Shown here piece by piece: positions 34,000 to 46,300 of a stretch of 64,000 bases of DNA (its first letter is position 1; each line of letters starts with the position of its first letter). Under the pieces are notes generated by a model. That model was given only the letters and a program-made list of their open reading frames with translations, ran no database searches and was not told where the DNA came from. Made by a program: the position numbers and the translations under genes. Source of the stretch: Gnetum montanum (lineage: Eukaryota; Streptophyta; Gnetopsida; Gnetales; Gnetaceae); the NCBI GenBank assembly GCA_015680685.1, contig MNCI01029685.1:244922-308921 (forward strand), given 5' to 3'.

Positions 34000-34366
34000 C
34001 TAGTTAGACTTATCTTTTGAATCATCTTTATCATCTTCACCTTGCTCTAGTTGTTCATGTTCTTTATCTTCTATTTTTGGCTCTTTATTCTTGTGAGCAA
34101 ATGCACATTCTTCAATTAGCTTATAAAACAAGATCAAGTCATTGATTTGCTAGTTGAAGGTAGACAACATAATTTACTTCCTCTTACTCTCTATAGTTAA
34201 CAGTTCGTAAATTTTGTGCAATTTTTCAGTGACTTAAAGGTAAGGGGCATGGATTGCATGATTTTCATCAAATTAAAGTTTAGATTGATTATATTCAAAT
34301 GGGGTAAGTTTAGATTTTTTTCAAAAGGGCATGATACTCATCCTCAGATAACATATTAGCAATCAT
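34000..34366 (-). pseudogene. Broken open frame of unknown family
   Basis: The minus strand reads from ATG 34366 (MIANMLSEDEYHALLKK), shifts frame near 34310, and then runs through TPFEYNQSKL, FDENHAIHAPYL, VTEKLHKIYELLTIESKRK and QINDLILFYKLIEECAFAH to a Lys/Glu/Asp-rich tail (KEPKIEDKEHEQLEQGEDD), stopping at TAG 34000-34002. Four internal stops are TAA or TAG, three of them at sites where a C-to-T change from Gln codons would explain them. The composition is that of real protein rather than chance. I do not recognise it; a retroelement gag or a transposon accessory protein are possibilities. Bases 33760-34000 and 34370-35669 hold nothing else I can identify. Confidence 0.4.
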
Positions 34367-35669
34367 TGATAAGTTAAAACTAGAAAAACAGATGATATTA
34401 ATAATAAAAACATATAAAAAGATAAGTATAAGCAAAGATGGAAAGGTTCCTAGTAATAGAACTAAAAATTGTAAGCACTAAAATCTTAAATTTTAGACTT
34501 TGATGGTTTTAGTTTTAGAATGTATGAAATATTGAAAAAAAATTATTTATTTACCTTGTTTTGTGAATATCGCATAAAATGAAGTAATAGTAGACTAATT
34601 GTTTAGAAGCTAATGTTGAGTTGAAAAAATAGTGATTGTATACCTTACTACAAAAGCATTTTGTTTGAGGACCTTAAGCATAATTTGCTAGCATGATGTT
34701 GAATGACTAAAAATAAAAGAAAGATCAGTACAAATTCTTTTAAATTTTAAGAAAACTTAAGTATTTGCTCTCTTTACAAAGAACTTTGAGTAAAAGGCAT
34801 TACATGAACAAGTTGTAATGCACATGTAATGGAAGATGCATTGAATGTGCTAAAAATATATAAGTGAAAGTGAAGTAAATGAATAATTGAACATGAATGG
34901 TAATAAGAATGAAGTTGTAATGAATGGTAATGATGTCTTGGTTCAATTATCAAACAACATGGGAAATTCCTTCATTTTTGGTATTGAAAAATATTCATGT
35001 GAAATGGCTTCTTTGATTTAAGAATCTAAAGGCAATTATTCATGTGTAGAAACTACCATAATGGATTTGATGATGTTAGCATGCAACATGACACATCCTT
35101 TTAAGTATTTAGACTTTTAGACCTCTGAATGTTTGGACTTCCAAACCTTTAAACATCTAGACATTTAGACTTCTTAGTCTCTAAGCCTATGGTCTCCTAT
35201 TGTCTTCAAGGTCACTAGGCTTTTAGTCTTCAAGGTCACTGAAGTTTTAAGCTTATGAGTTTTTGGATAACTAAGATGTTGAGTTTTGATGACATGGTAG
35301 GTTTTCCTTTTACAAAAAATAAGAAAAGAATTGAATTCTACGGTAGACAAATACCACGATGGTAGATCCTTAAATGCTACACACTTCCAGCAAGGTAATC
35401 AAATCTTCTAAGCTTGGTATCTCACAAGACTTCTAAGAACTTTGCAAAATTGAGAATGATAGTGTTCTCCAAAAGTGTCATAGGTTGGCAATGGGATAAG
35501 ATCCCTCTAAACTATTTCCAACAAAACTTTTAGCTTCATTAACATTGATTTTGGCCACGAGTTGAGCACAAGTGACTGAGAAGTCATGGTCTATAGTTCC
35601 ATGAATCATGATATTTTACCTTGGGTTGTAATGGCTAATCGTTGGTCAGGATTAAGTTGTGTTATTTTA

Positions 35670-35674
35670 ACCAA
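35670..35674. repeat. Target duplication ACCAA, left copy, of solo LTR 2
   Basis: ACCAA directly precedes the LTR and recurs exactly at 36483-36487. Confidence 0.85.
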
Positions 35675-36482
35675 TGATGAGTGGCAAGGTACCCCTACAC
35701 TCAACCATACGAATACGAGCGTAGCATGCGTGATCCAGTTGAACTCTGCAGACAAAGTGCCTACACGCCCCATGGAACACTTAGGGTTAATCATTTGTTG
35801 TTTTCCCAGACTTACTTGTAGTTGTCACGGTGTATGGTTAAGTAAGTTCGAGGTATATGATTTTTATAGTTTTTATGTTTTATGTCTCCTATGCTAACAA
35901 GGTGAAGGGTTGAGAAACTAATGGCTAACTCTAACAAATGAACTAAATCTAAATTACCTAGCGTCAGCATCCGTTCTCACTTACCGTACACACCCTGAAC
36001 CGATGCAACCGTGGCTACCAAATGCTAATCGTTGCTGGGATCACCACGTGTAACGCACGTGCTCGAAGTGGTCGTACTGAGGCACTTAACTAGGAGAGAA
36101 GGGTTGAGAGAGAAAGCAATAAATAATAGATAATAAATAACAATAAATGAAATCCTAATTAGCCTATTCCATGCACTGCAAGGTTTATCTAGGAAGTTCA
36201 GCTTTATTGCCGTACACAACTTGTGTTCAGGTAAAATGTTGCTCGAATAAAGATCTGTTCACTTTAGAACTCCTACTGTGGGCACATGGAAAATATTCTA
36301 TCTCTGGAGTGATCAATCTGCTAGAGTTTCCTACTGTCTAGCCTAGGATGAGGAAACAAGGGAGAGCTGCCTCTTATTTATAGATATGATGGTGCACCGC
36401 GATATCGCGTACGTGATATCGTGGGGGAGGATGCAATATCGCATACGCAATATTACGGCCCATGCGATATCATGTCCCATCA
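35675..36482 (-). repeat. Solo LTR 2 of the Athila-like family
   Basis: An 808-bp unit from TGATGAGTGGCAAGG to CCCATCA, with perfect ACCAA duplications. Minus-strand TATA box CTATAAATAA is the complement of 36374-36383. Upstream of it (36396-36475 on the plus strand) lie five GATATC-centred boxes, the clearest being CCGCGATATCGCG and ATGCAATATCGCAT. Compared with solo LTR 1, a block in U5 is missing (after the ggcacttaactagg point). Confidence 0.92.
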
Positions 36483-36487
36483 ACCAA
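36483..36487. repeat. Target duplication ACCAA, right copy, of solo LTR 2
   Basis: Exact match to 35670-35674, immediately after CATCA. Confidence 0.85.
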
Positions 36488-38253
36488 TGATTAAAAAATC
36501 AAAGAAATTCACAACTCAACTTTAGAGATGACTTAGAAAAACTCAGTGACTTGGATGACTCAGTAAAAAATTGGATGCATTTTAAAAATACATTAAAAAA
36601 TATCAATATTTTTAATATTAAGAATTTTAAAACTTGATTAAATATTTTTGATTCTACTAAAGTCTTTTCCCTTTTTATTTCTTGAGAAAACAGTAGAATT
36701 CGTACTTTCCAATTTATTAACAAGCCTTAAAACCTGCAACACAAGCTGCAATACAATTATAATTATAAATCATAATTTGCAATTTCAACAACTAAGTCCA
36801 AAAACATAGATATGAACTATAAAATGTTTTAACAAGTTGGTGAGATATTTTAGCAACTTGGTAAGATAGTGGTTTCATCTTAGTGTTAGATTATAATAAG
36901 GTTGTTTTCTTTGTTTATTCCATTATTTTTTTTCTAATAGTATATTTGTATGCTTCTTTGATTTAGGCCATTAATTGAGAAAAATCAAAAAAAAATAAAA
37001 TTGGAAAGGTTTGAAATGCAACTCAAACTAGCTTGTTATGAAAATCCAACCAACAATTAATCACCATATCAGTGAATAAGGACTGTGTAAAAAATGACTG
37101 GTTTTAACATAAGCCTACCAAGGGTCATGATCTATCAAAAATAAAGAAAACTAACTTTTCAGCAAACCATAAGCTAGCTATGAGTTATGGTTAAGTTTTG
37201 GAGAATATTCTAGCCTCTATGGTACCTCTTATACTTCAAATTTGGTCCCACGAGTGAACCACAAGTTGTGCTACTAGTAAAATCTCGTACCATGAGTGGA
37301 CCACAAGTCATGGTAGGGATTTAGTGAGGTTGTGGTTGCTTGAAAATGTTGTTGTGTTCACCATGAGTCATGGTGAAAAAGTCATTTTGCAAAAAAACAA
37401 AGAGCAACAACAAAAAAATTTTTAGATGATTTCTAGGAAATTTCTAGAGTCCAAAATTTATGGTAAGGACTAAAAACATGTTTCTTAGGCTCTAAACATG
37501 TTGAAAAAATCTTGAATTAGGAAATAAACATCAAACATAGGTTCAATTCTCCAAATGTGTGCAACATGCACAAAACCCACAAAATATGCACAAATTTCTT
37601 GAATCCTTAAATGACTTTAAATGATTTTACAAAATTAAGATAAAAATGACAAATGACTCACATAAGATAAATACCTTGGAACAAGCTCATGCAAAAACAA
37701 AACAAAAAAAAAAAATTATGCACTTTTACATCAAATTAACATGAAAGGCATTGGAACTCTTCATCTTGAATATGAAACAAGATAGAAATTAGATTTAATA
37801 ATCAAATAGGAGTGAATCCTATGTAATAGAATATAAAACCACTTCTAAATTCTTCAATTCTTCATTAGAAACATGATGAAACAAGTAATTAACTTTGAAT
37901 TCTTAAAAGAACATGAAATTTGAGCATGCATGTAAGAAACATGTGAGAATGCATAAAATATGAGAATATATGAAAGAAGAACATTTAAGAACTTGAGAGA
38001 AGAACCCATGAAATGGGGATTCACTCCTTAAGATGTGAAAGCCATGTTGTAAAAATGCAAAAAAGAAAAAGGGAGGAAGATAAGAGAGCTTCCTCAAGCA
38101 CACAAAGCTTACACAAAAATACTCAAAAATTGAAGGAAGGAAGAGCTTTTATTTACTTCAACTCATAATGAAAGGAAGCTAAAATGGGAGGGGTTCACCC
38201 CTATTTATATAATTTTTCCTCTTTGGGCATGATCCACACATGAAGGTTCTTGG
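36488..38253. other. AT-rich repeat-like sequence with inverted TGAGTCA motif
   Basis: No coding domain seen. Around 37120-37380 it carries several catgagt/caagtcatgg words like those in the element 2 LTR, including the perfect inverted repeat TCACCATGAGTCATGGTGA (37358-37376). A minus-strand TATA-like string (TTATATAAATAGGGG, complement near 38200-38214) suggests the right part is LTR-derived promoter DNA. I could not find a partner LTR. Confidence 0.35.
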
Positions 38254-38383
38254 CCTGTTTGTAATCTTTTAGCAATTTTCTCAATCCCTAACCTTCTAAA
38301 ATCTTTTTCTTCAAACANACCTGTTTTTACTCTTTTAGCAATTTTCTCAATCCCTAACCTTCTAAAATCTTTTTCTTCAAACA
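38254..38383. repeat. 64-bp tandem duplication around an undetermined base
   Basis: Bases 38254-38317 and 38320-38383 are near-identical (cctgttt...cttcaaaca), separated only by 'na'. The single N at 38318 between two identical ends suggests an unmerged assembly join and not real DNA. Confidence 0.8.
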
Positions 38384-39200
38384 AAGATGCTTATAATAAC
38401 TCTTAATACATCAAAGGAAATATACCAATATCAAAGGCAAGACTATTGCTACTTCGTACTCTACTCAACATCAAAGGAAATGAAGATGAAGAAGTTACAA
38501 GACATACATTCACACTACTTCTAATATGAAGATATACTGAAACCCTTCAAGAAAAAGCTAAAAGCACTTGGCAATCCATTAGAATTAATTAAGTACAAAT
38601 CCCTTAAGAAAAAACAATATAATATGGAATTTTCTCCTCAAAGAAAACCCAAAGCTCCTCAAAAAAAAATGTAGATGATGATCTTACAAATTAGATATAC
38701 ATAATATGCACAAGAAAGCTAGGGCCCATAACAAAGAACCTTAGAAATAGGAAGACAAAACGAATATAATAAATTAAGAGAAAAAATTGCATCTTAAAGC
38801 TTGGAAGAACAAATGTGTAGCTATGATGAAGCTTCCTAATGAAATAATTATCCTTGATCTAAGTGTTCTAGGAAGAGTATGCAAAGATGGAGAGATTCAA
38901 ATATTGATATCAAGCAAATGCCAAAGTGAGTGATACATGAAAGTGGGCAAGGCTATAGCTTTTTCTAACCTTGCCTTCCTAGACTTTTCTTTGTAACTTC
39001 AAGTTGAACTAGAGTGAAACAATACTTCAAAATGAAATTTTTAGTTTACTCCAATGACTACTTGAGACATCCCATTCAAAAGTTGAATGCCCATTTTGCA
39101 TATGACTTTGCTTCAAGCTAGACATCCCAAAAGCAGGTGGACATCAACTCTAAAACATTCTTGAATTCTTTCTCAACGTCCACACTTAAGTTGGACATCC
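38384..39200. other. AT-rich sequence, nothing identified
   Basis: A-rich on the plus strand (many aagaaa/caaag words). No frame, repeat partner or RNA feature recognised. Confidence 0.3.
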
Positions 39201-40100
39201 AAGTTTGGACTAGAAAAATTACTTAATCCTAGATTGAAAAACTCGCTTAATCTTATCTAGGCCTCTAGTGGAACATCCACCTACATTAAAAGTTAATGAA
39301 AATAAAATCTTTGCTTCTCCTAGATCCCAAATTTACTTCTAGCTTATTGTTCTTAGTCCAAACTCAACAACATAAAAGGAAAGACATGATATTCCTTAAG
39401 CACTTTAACCATTGTTAAAAACAACAAAATAATACTTCTCCATTTTTATGTGTTGACTAATGAAAATATGATATTTGTAAACATATAAGTATACAATCCT
39501 TCTCAACCTATTTTAGCAATTTTACCTTGCAGGAAAAATATTTAAAAAAAATTATATCATAAGAAGAACATATTTAGAAATTTTTTGTCCTTAGTGAAGG
39601 ACATTGTTGTTATTACTATGACATAAGAAAGAAATAATAATTATAATAATAATTAGTCTATATTAATACAATATTGCATTGATGTATATGCTAATTATGA
39701 GTGCTAACTATATTGATATGTATACCAAGAATTCAATGGTACTAGTTATTTTGATACCTTTATTTTTAGTGCATATAAGTTGCACTAATACATTGATGTA
39801 TGCCCTTTCTACATGCTATATAGATTGATATATTAATGTGTGTGCTTATGATCAATTTTATTGGTTATACCTTGGCAGAATAAAGATAATGTTAAGTGTA
39901 TATACTACTATGCAACATAAATCAGACTCATATGGTATAAGAGCTTTACTTCTATCTCCATGGCTAACTAGTTGTGTGTTCAACTACCTCCATTCCTTTA
40001 CTCCGAGTCTATATTAAGTGCATTTTGTGCATTCTACTAAATTACCTCCACTATTAGTTTTGATGATGAATTGTTTGTATTTTATTGCTATTCCCTTTAT
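39201..40100 (+). repeat. Probable Ty1/copia LTR end, primer site and gag start
   Basis: At 39929-39930 a CA dinucleotide is followed by TATGGTATAAGAGCTTT. This closely resembles the initiator-Met-tRNA primer site (TGGTATCAGAGC) used by most plant copia elements, in the usual place just after an LTR. An ATG at 39960 opens MAN, a stop, then LCVQLPPFLYSES, compatible with a decayed copia gag start. The left LTR boundary is not determined. Confidence 0.45.
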
Positions 40101-40574
40101 CTTTATACCAATGTTTTTCTTATTTAAGGCTTTGGGCCTACACTCAAAATTCTCTTAATTTTCTTATTTTTTTTATTTTTATTTATGCATTAATTTTTAT
40201 TTTTAATAACACTCTACTTAATTTTTTTCTATTTTAAAAATCACTATAATGTACTAATTCATGTATGGATTAGGTGAAAACACTATGTAATTATGTAAAT
40301 GGTTGTACTAAACCTTAATTAAGTATAACTATTTGTAACTAGTAATTAATTATGTTTGAAATATTGCAACTCTATCCTTGGGTATCTCTTCGATGGTTAT
40401 GAAAAAAACCTAAATAGCAACATGATGTTTGGACAAAATGATAGTAGAGGATCACCATGGAAGTGGGAAAAAGAGGACTTGATCAATCCTTTAATCCCAC
40501 ATATCTTAGGCTTGACTATAGGGTGAATTGTTGATTCAAGAATTAAGAAACCTAAGGAAGGAAGACTTCTAGAT

Positions 40575-40740
40575 AAATTTGCGTTACAGACTCTCCAAAA
40601 TTATTAATAAAGTTCTCCTTTTCTTTTTCCTTTTTAAAATCTTATTCATTGTATTAAAAGTTACCTTTTATTTTGAGCTTATGTTACAAATTGATGTGTA
40701 AATTCTAAATGATACATCAAAAATGGTATTAGAGTAAGAA
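40575..40740 (+). repeat. LTR-end-like sequence with Met-tRNA primer motif
   Basis: Bases 40575-40710 match 49393-49532 (gttaca.....ctccaaaa.tatt.ataaagtt; tgtattaaaagt; acattacaaattgatg). Immediately after comes ATGGTATTAGAGTAAGAAG (40723-40741), similar to a Met-tRNA primer site. It is probably the 3' edge of an LTR; the element type is unknown. The first 28 bp or so also match the sequence just after element 2 (22283-22310). Confidence 0.4.
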
Positions 40741-41222
40741 GATTATATGGAACTATGAAGAAGAAAATTAGAAAATTATTGAATAAACAACTAAACAAGA
40801 TTTTCCATTAATTTCAATTAGAACAAATGATACAAGAAAGAGTAAAAATATCCATGAAACATAATAACATAAGGATTGTTTAGTACCTACAATCATCAAA
40901 TAGGAAGATGATAATAAACCTAGAGAGACCATCTTGACATTCATAGCACACATGCTTCAAAAAAACACATAAGATATGCATGCAAGGAAGAACTCTAAAA
41001 CCCTCATGACCATCCCTTTTAGGCTTAGAAGCCTTCATATCCATCCTTTTCAACCCCAAGGTTCTTGTAACCATTCCTATTATGCCTAGGAGCCTTCATG
41101 ACTACCCTTATCAAGACCAAAATCCTTATGACTATTTTATTTCAGAAGAAAAAGATCATATCTTAACTGATCTCATCAAGCACAATAACTATGTTGTAAC
41201 ATAATTAGATAAATTTCCTTTT

Positions 41223-41510
41223 CTACAATGGTTTAGTAAAGATATCTCTAAGATACTGGCTGGTTCATACAAACTTCAAATGAAGATTCTTATTAGCAAC
41301 ATGCTCATGAATAAAGTGATGTTGCACTTCAATGCATTTAGTATTTGAATGTTGTACTGGATTTTTTAGAATGTTGATAATACTTTAATTATCATAATAG
41401 ATAGGTATGATTTCAACCTCAACTTATAAATATTTCAAAATTTTCTTCATTCATAAACATTGTGTAGAACAACTTTCAACAACTCCATACTCTCCCTTTA
41501 TAGTGGATAG
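41223..41510 (-). pseudogene. Ty1/copia RNase H C-terminal fragment
   Basis: Minus-strand translation gives KKILKYL, IPIYYDN.SIINILKNPVQH, NTKCIEVQHHFIHEHVANK and DIFTKPL, the diagnostic end of plant copia pol (usual form: cDN.SAI..SKNPV.H.RTKHI...HF.R......DIFTKPL). The fragment ends in TAG at 41223-41225 and has further stops. No copia LTR pair can be assigned to it; the LTR-like sequence to its right is in the other orientation. Confidence 0.75.
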
Positions 41511-41589
41511 GGTAATCCTCAATGTTTTTTGGGTGTGGCTAGGTGTGTGTGGCTGGGTGTCTTTTTTTATGTATGTCTTCTTGTGTTGG

Positions 41590-42394
41590 CCTTATTGGTG
41601 ATGATTCTAGGATGTTTTGACATGTTTTGAGGTGTTTGGAACCTATCTTTATGAGTTTAGGGGGTTCTAGGATCAATGGGGACTTTTCTAAAGGTGTCCA
41701 AATGTTTCAAGCTTTAAAATAACCATTTTTATTTTTGGCCTTGCAAGGATAGACATCTCCTCTAAAGTATAAATGTCTCATCTAAAATATAGATGCCTCC
41801 TATGGAGCATAGACATCTCCTCTGCATGCAAGAAATCTCCTACAACTCATATGTACTCAAGCAAGATGTCTCCTCTAACCATGATGAATAATTGATATCA
41901 ATTTATATTTTTAAATGCAAAGGAAGATGAAAGGTTACATGAGAAGCTATAAATAAGTATCCAAGGCCTGAGTCTGGGCAAGAAAGTTAAGTGAGAGATT
42001 TGAGAGATCTCTTAAGAGCCTGTGCAATAGAGTTTGAGTGTAAGTAAGGAAGAGCTTGTAATGGGACATAGAATCTATTTGAGTGAGAGGAAAGAGAGAG
42101 AACTTGAAAGAGGTTGAGAGAATCTCTTATAAGTGTCTTACCTTGAGTTGTTTCTCCAAGTATGAGCAGTTGAGGATTGAGAAGGAATATGTGTGACCTC
42201 TAAGATCCTTGGGAGAGATGTGAGTTGAGCTTGACTCCTCATCTTTGATGTATTTCTCTACATTTTGAGAGTTTTCTTAATAAAAGAAATAATTTTCTCC
42301 ATTCCTTTATGTTGTTCTTATTTTCTAAACTTAATTTTCTTAGGAAACTTGTAAAATGTGTCCTTTTAGGATCTATTGAGTTAGGATCCACACC
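41590..42394 (+). repeat. LTR-like segment with tandem agacatctcctct motifs
   Basis: Degenerate units of about 28-30 bp (atagacatctcctct, atagatgcctcct, aagatgtctcctct) run from 41750 to 41880. A TATA box (CTATAAATA, 41947-41955), a purine-rich gagagag leader (42080-42125) and an AATAAA-type signal (ttaataaaag near 42280) follow. This order is that of a copia-type LTR promoter and R region. It ends where element 3 begins. Confidence 0.45.
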
Positions 42395-43040
42395 ATATTT
42401 ATGATGTGATCTAGGATGTTTTGTAGGTTTGTGTTCTACTAACATGTGTTGCAAGCTAACATGCCTTCACTTGGCCACCATGATACTTGCTCTCAAATCA
42501 ACTAGAAGAGTTGCCAAGGTTTCTCACTTAATTTATACTAAATTCATTTTTCTTAGGGCTAGGTGGATCAAGGAAATCTCTTGATGTTTTCTAATGATTT
42601 TAGATATTATGTATGTTTAATTTTCATTTTTAGACTATTATCTCTTTTGCATGCTATGAAATTTCTAGTCAGGTACTAGCTTATTTACTTATCAAGCATT
42701 ATGTGTTTGGATCATGGATATTTTTATGTATTGTCAAACATATTGATACTATAGAATATTTATGGCTATTCATTATATTCAGACTCATATGCTCTTTTGT
42801 TAATTTTAGTTATTTATATTTTTAGTTATTATATTACATCATCTAGTTATCGTATAATCTTCTACTACTAATGCTTTTCCTTTCCTTTTAGTCATGGTAT
42901 CACTATATTTTCCTTTTGGTTCCTTATCATAATGTTAGTTTAGTTCATTCCCAGTTCCCTTTTAATGACTAATCATTCATTAGGAGTTCTATATCCAAGT
43001 TAATGCTTTCTAACTTAAGGGTAAGAAGGAAGATATTATA
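42395..43040 (+). repeat. Element 3, 5' LTR remnant
   Basis: Matches 13700-14302 and 21630-22282 (gttgcaagctaacatgccttcac; tctcacttaatttatact; taaggg.aagaagga). It ends AGATATTATA, the mutated form of GGATGTTACA at the other LTR ends. Confidence 0.8.
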
Positions 43041-43043
43041 AGC

Positions 43044-43066
43044 TAGTATCAGAATATAGGTTTTAT
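43044..43066 (+). promoter_or_regulatory. Primer-binding site, initiator Met tRNA type
   Basis: TAGTATCAGAATATAGG lies 3 bases after the LTR end and resembles the Met-tRNA primer site TGGTATCAGAGCATAGG. Chromoviruses commonly use this tRNA. Confidence 0.65.
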
Positions 43067-43093
43067 GATTTTCTTAGTTTATGTTGTTTTGTT

Positions 43094-43750
43094 TTTGGCT
43101 AAAGGTGGATGTGATTATGATATGAGGGAGAATGTTAAGTCCAACAATCCAAATTCAACAATTAATCCCCTTTGAAATCAAACATAGGACCATGTAACTG
43201 ATCCTAAAGTGGAGACTATTACTTCCACTACTCCTACTCCTACCACAAATGAGGAGATCAATTAATTGAACATTAGTTGCTATCTATTCTAGTTCTTCCA
43301 TCAACATTTAGGGAAGAACTCAAACATGTTATCAATGATTGTTAGTTCATGAAGTGGTAGTGGTGCAAAAACCCAATGGAACTTGAGCTTATGGAGAAAT
43401 TCTATAAGTTGGGACTACCTACCTTGCAAGATGAGAAGGATCCTACTATCTTTACTGAGTGGTTCAAGGAGATCACAAAGATCTTAAAGTTGATGGATTA
43501 TACTCTTGCATAACAAACTCAATTAGCAACATACCAATTTCAAGATTTCTCTAATCATTCGTGAGCTATTCAAAAGATGGATTACCCAAACTATTGTAAC
43601 TAGGGCTACCTGGATCACAAGAGCTTTAACTATCTAAAGCATTTAGACAATGATTGTTCACAACATGATAATAGATTAGCAATAGATCAAAGTGATGCTA
43701 GGATGCATTGATGTGTTTATGCTTTAACTAACTAGTTGGTTGATGCTTAA
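43094..43750 (+). pseudogene. Element 3 gag remnant
   Basis: It parallels element 2 gag: the start codon is now TTG (ttggctaaagg). PTLQDEKDPTIFTEWFKEIT-like and KILKLMDY...TQLAT text follow near 43420-43530, then GNHCNYCNxGYLDHKSFNYLKH-like Cys/His sequence near 43580-43640. Compared with element 2 roughly 0.5 kb of the middle is missing. Stops are present throughout. Confidence 0.6.
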
Positions 43751-43779
43751 CTCAATACTATGATGTAGACTGGAGGTAT

Positions 43780-46300
43780 CTTTTTAGATTTTATAATTTT
43801 AATTCTCTTTGATCCTTATGTCAATCATTATTTTATTGATCCACAAGTGGTTAGATTTTTGGGTTTAGAGAGTTAATTCCTTATTCAAGGGTTTGTCATT
43901 AACATTATTAGTGATAGTGTGCTCATTGTAGATTAAGTCCATAGATCTATATCTTTGGTAATTTAGAATGTTTGTTGGCTTAGTAATCTTCACATCATGA
44001 GTTTAAGAGAATATGACATCATCTTGGGCTTGGATGGTTTATCTCACTATTAGGGTAGCTTGTATTATTATCATAAGACACTTTCCTGGGTGGCCAATGA
44101 TGGTGTTTAGGTAACCATGCATACTAGGCCATGCAAGATTAAGTTGGATCTTGTTTTTCCAAGGTCTTTTCATCACTTATTATAGAAGGATCATTCCTAC
44201 TTCATAGTTTGTGTTAGTGAGCCTTCTTCTTCACAAGGATTTAATCAAATTCTTATAATTTATGAGTTCCTTAATGTCTTCTATATAGAGTTGCTTGATT
44301 TCCCTCCATGACATGATGTTGAGTTTGAGATTGCTCTCAACCCTTGTGATGAACCTATATCTAATGTTTCACATAGGATGTCATTTATCAAGTTCGTTGA
44401 ACTAAAGATTCAACTTTAGAAGCTACTAGATAAGGATCTAATTCATCCAAGTACATCTCCTTCAAATGCTTCTATTCTCTTTTAAGAAGAAGAATGGTAA
44501 CATGAGGTGTTACGTCGATTATCAATAGTTCAATCAGGTGACCATGAAGAACAAGTATTCTTTAGTTTGCATAGATGATTTGTTCAATAAATTGAGAGAA
44601 GCTTAGGTGTTCTCAAAGATAAATTTGAAGTTTGGATACCATCAAGTTTGAATTAAGGAGGAGTATGTTCCCAAGATAACCTTCGAGGCTCAGTATGGGT
44701 ATTATGAGTTCATGGTTTTTCCATTCAGACTTACTAATGCTCATGATGTATTTATGCATCTCATGAAGAGTGTGATGATACCTTACCTAGACCATTTTAT
44801 TATTAAGTTGATGAATGACATTTTGATGTACTCACCATTGAACGATCTACATGAGTAGCTTTTGAAAATAGTTTTATTGATAATTAGGAAGCATTAGTTG
44901 CTCACTCAACCTTAGAAGCATTTGTTTTGGCATTAAGAGATTTAGTTCTTAGAACATGTTTTGAAGGTTGGTATAGCAATGGATCCCACTAAGATATCAG
45001 TTATTTGGAATTGGCCTATCCCTAAGGATGTTAATGAGATTCGTAATTTTCTTGGTTTGGCAAGTTACTATAGAAGATTTGTTAAGTTACTATAATAGGT
45101 TTGTTAAGAAACTTTCTCCAATTGCTTCATCTCTAATGAGGCTATTATCGAAAGATGTTAGGTTCTCTTGGGATACACAATGTTAGGCTACTTTTGACAA
45201 TCTCAAGAGTAGGTTGATTATAAATCCTATTGTAATCTCACCTATACTAGGTAAATTATATAATATTTGAACTTAGGCATCCATTGAAGGTTATGAATGT
45301 TTCTCATGCAAGAGGAAAACGTAATAGCATATGTTTCAAGGTAATTAAATCCTCATGAGATGCATTATTTCAACAATGACTTGGAGTTAAGAGTAGTGGT
45401 ATTTTCCTTGAAGTGTTAAATCCACTATTTGTTTAGTAAGTAGTTGATGATTTGAATTGATTGTAAAGGGCTATAGTACCTAATGAATCAACCATAATTG
45501 AATCTATGTTAAAGGAGGTGAATTGAATTGTTAGCTAATTTTGACTTTACCATCTAGTATTAAATAGGAAAAAGTGACGTTGTTACAAATGCCTTGAATC
45601 ATATGACTCGTAAGCTTTACAACTTGGTGATTCAACTAGATGGGCTAGATGAGATTCATGTAAAGTAGCAATAAGATCCTTGTTGCAAGTAGCTTAGTTA
45701 GTTTGATGGTTCATCATTTGTGTTAGATGAGATTGCCTTGTTATAAGGATTGGGTGTATGTGTCTAATTCCTTGTAACACCTTCTATTGAAGGAAGCTTA
45801 TCTTAGTAAGTTTCACATGCATCCTTGTAGCAACAAGCTGTATTAAATGTTGAAGAGGCAATATTAGTAACTAGGCATGGAAAAGCAAGTTGGAAACTTT
45901 GGAGTGAAGTGCTTAAGTTACCAATAGATTAAGCTTAAGCACTAATGAATAGATGGCTACTTATACCCTCAAACTATTCCATAGTAGAAGTGGAAGGTAA
46001 TTAGTATAGATTTCATTCTTAGTTTATTTTGTACTAGGGGGTGGAAAGGATGTCATCTTCATTATTGTTGACTTATCAACCAAGTGAGCTCATTTTCTTA
46101 CTACAAATATGATAGTCAATGTAGAGAATGTTACATAGTTATTCATATTTTCAATTCTATAATTGAATAACATTCCTATTAAAATTTTCTCTAGTCATGA
46201 TGCCAATGTTACCTCTCAATTTTGGCAAGAATTCAAGGACAACTTGGATACTAGGTTGAATTTGAGTTTAGTGTACCATCCATAGATAAATGGGCAAGTT
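43780..46300 (+). pseudogene. Element 3 protease, RT, RNase H and integrase
   Basis: The protease end (EYDIILGLDGLSHY near 44010) is followed by RT with NKYSLVCIDDLFNKLREA, KITFEAQYGYYEFMVFPFRL and a YxDD box decayed to LMNDILMYS (near 44812). Then come ISVIWNWPIPKDVNEIRNFL and GLASYYRRFVK. A 22-bp tandem slip at 45062-45105 repeats aagttactata. Integrase core text (FSSHDANVTSQFWQEFKD, RLNLSLVYHP near 46190-46290) is single-copy. No domain is intact. Confidence 0.7.

Noticed and set aside
35090-35290. Recurrent gactttt/tagac words as a possible tandem array
   Set aside because: Spacing and sequence are too irregular to support a repeat unit.
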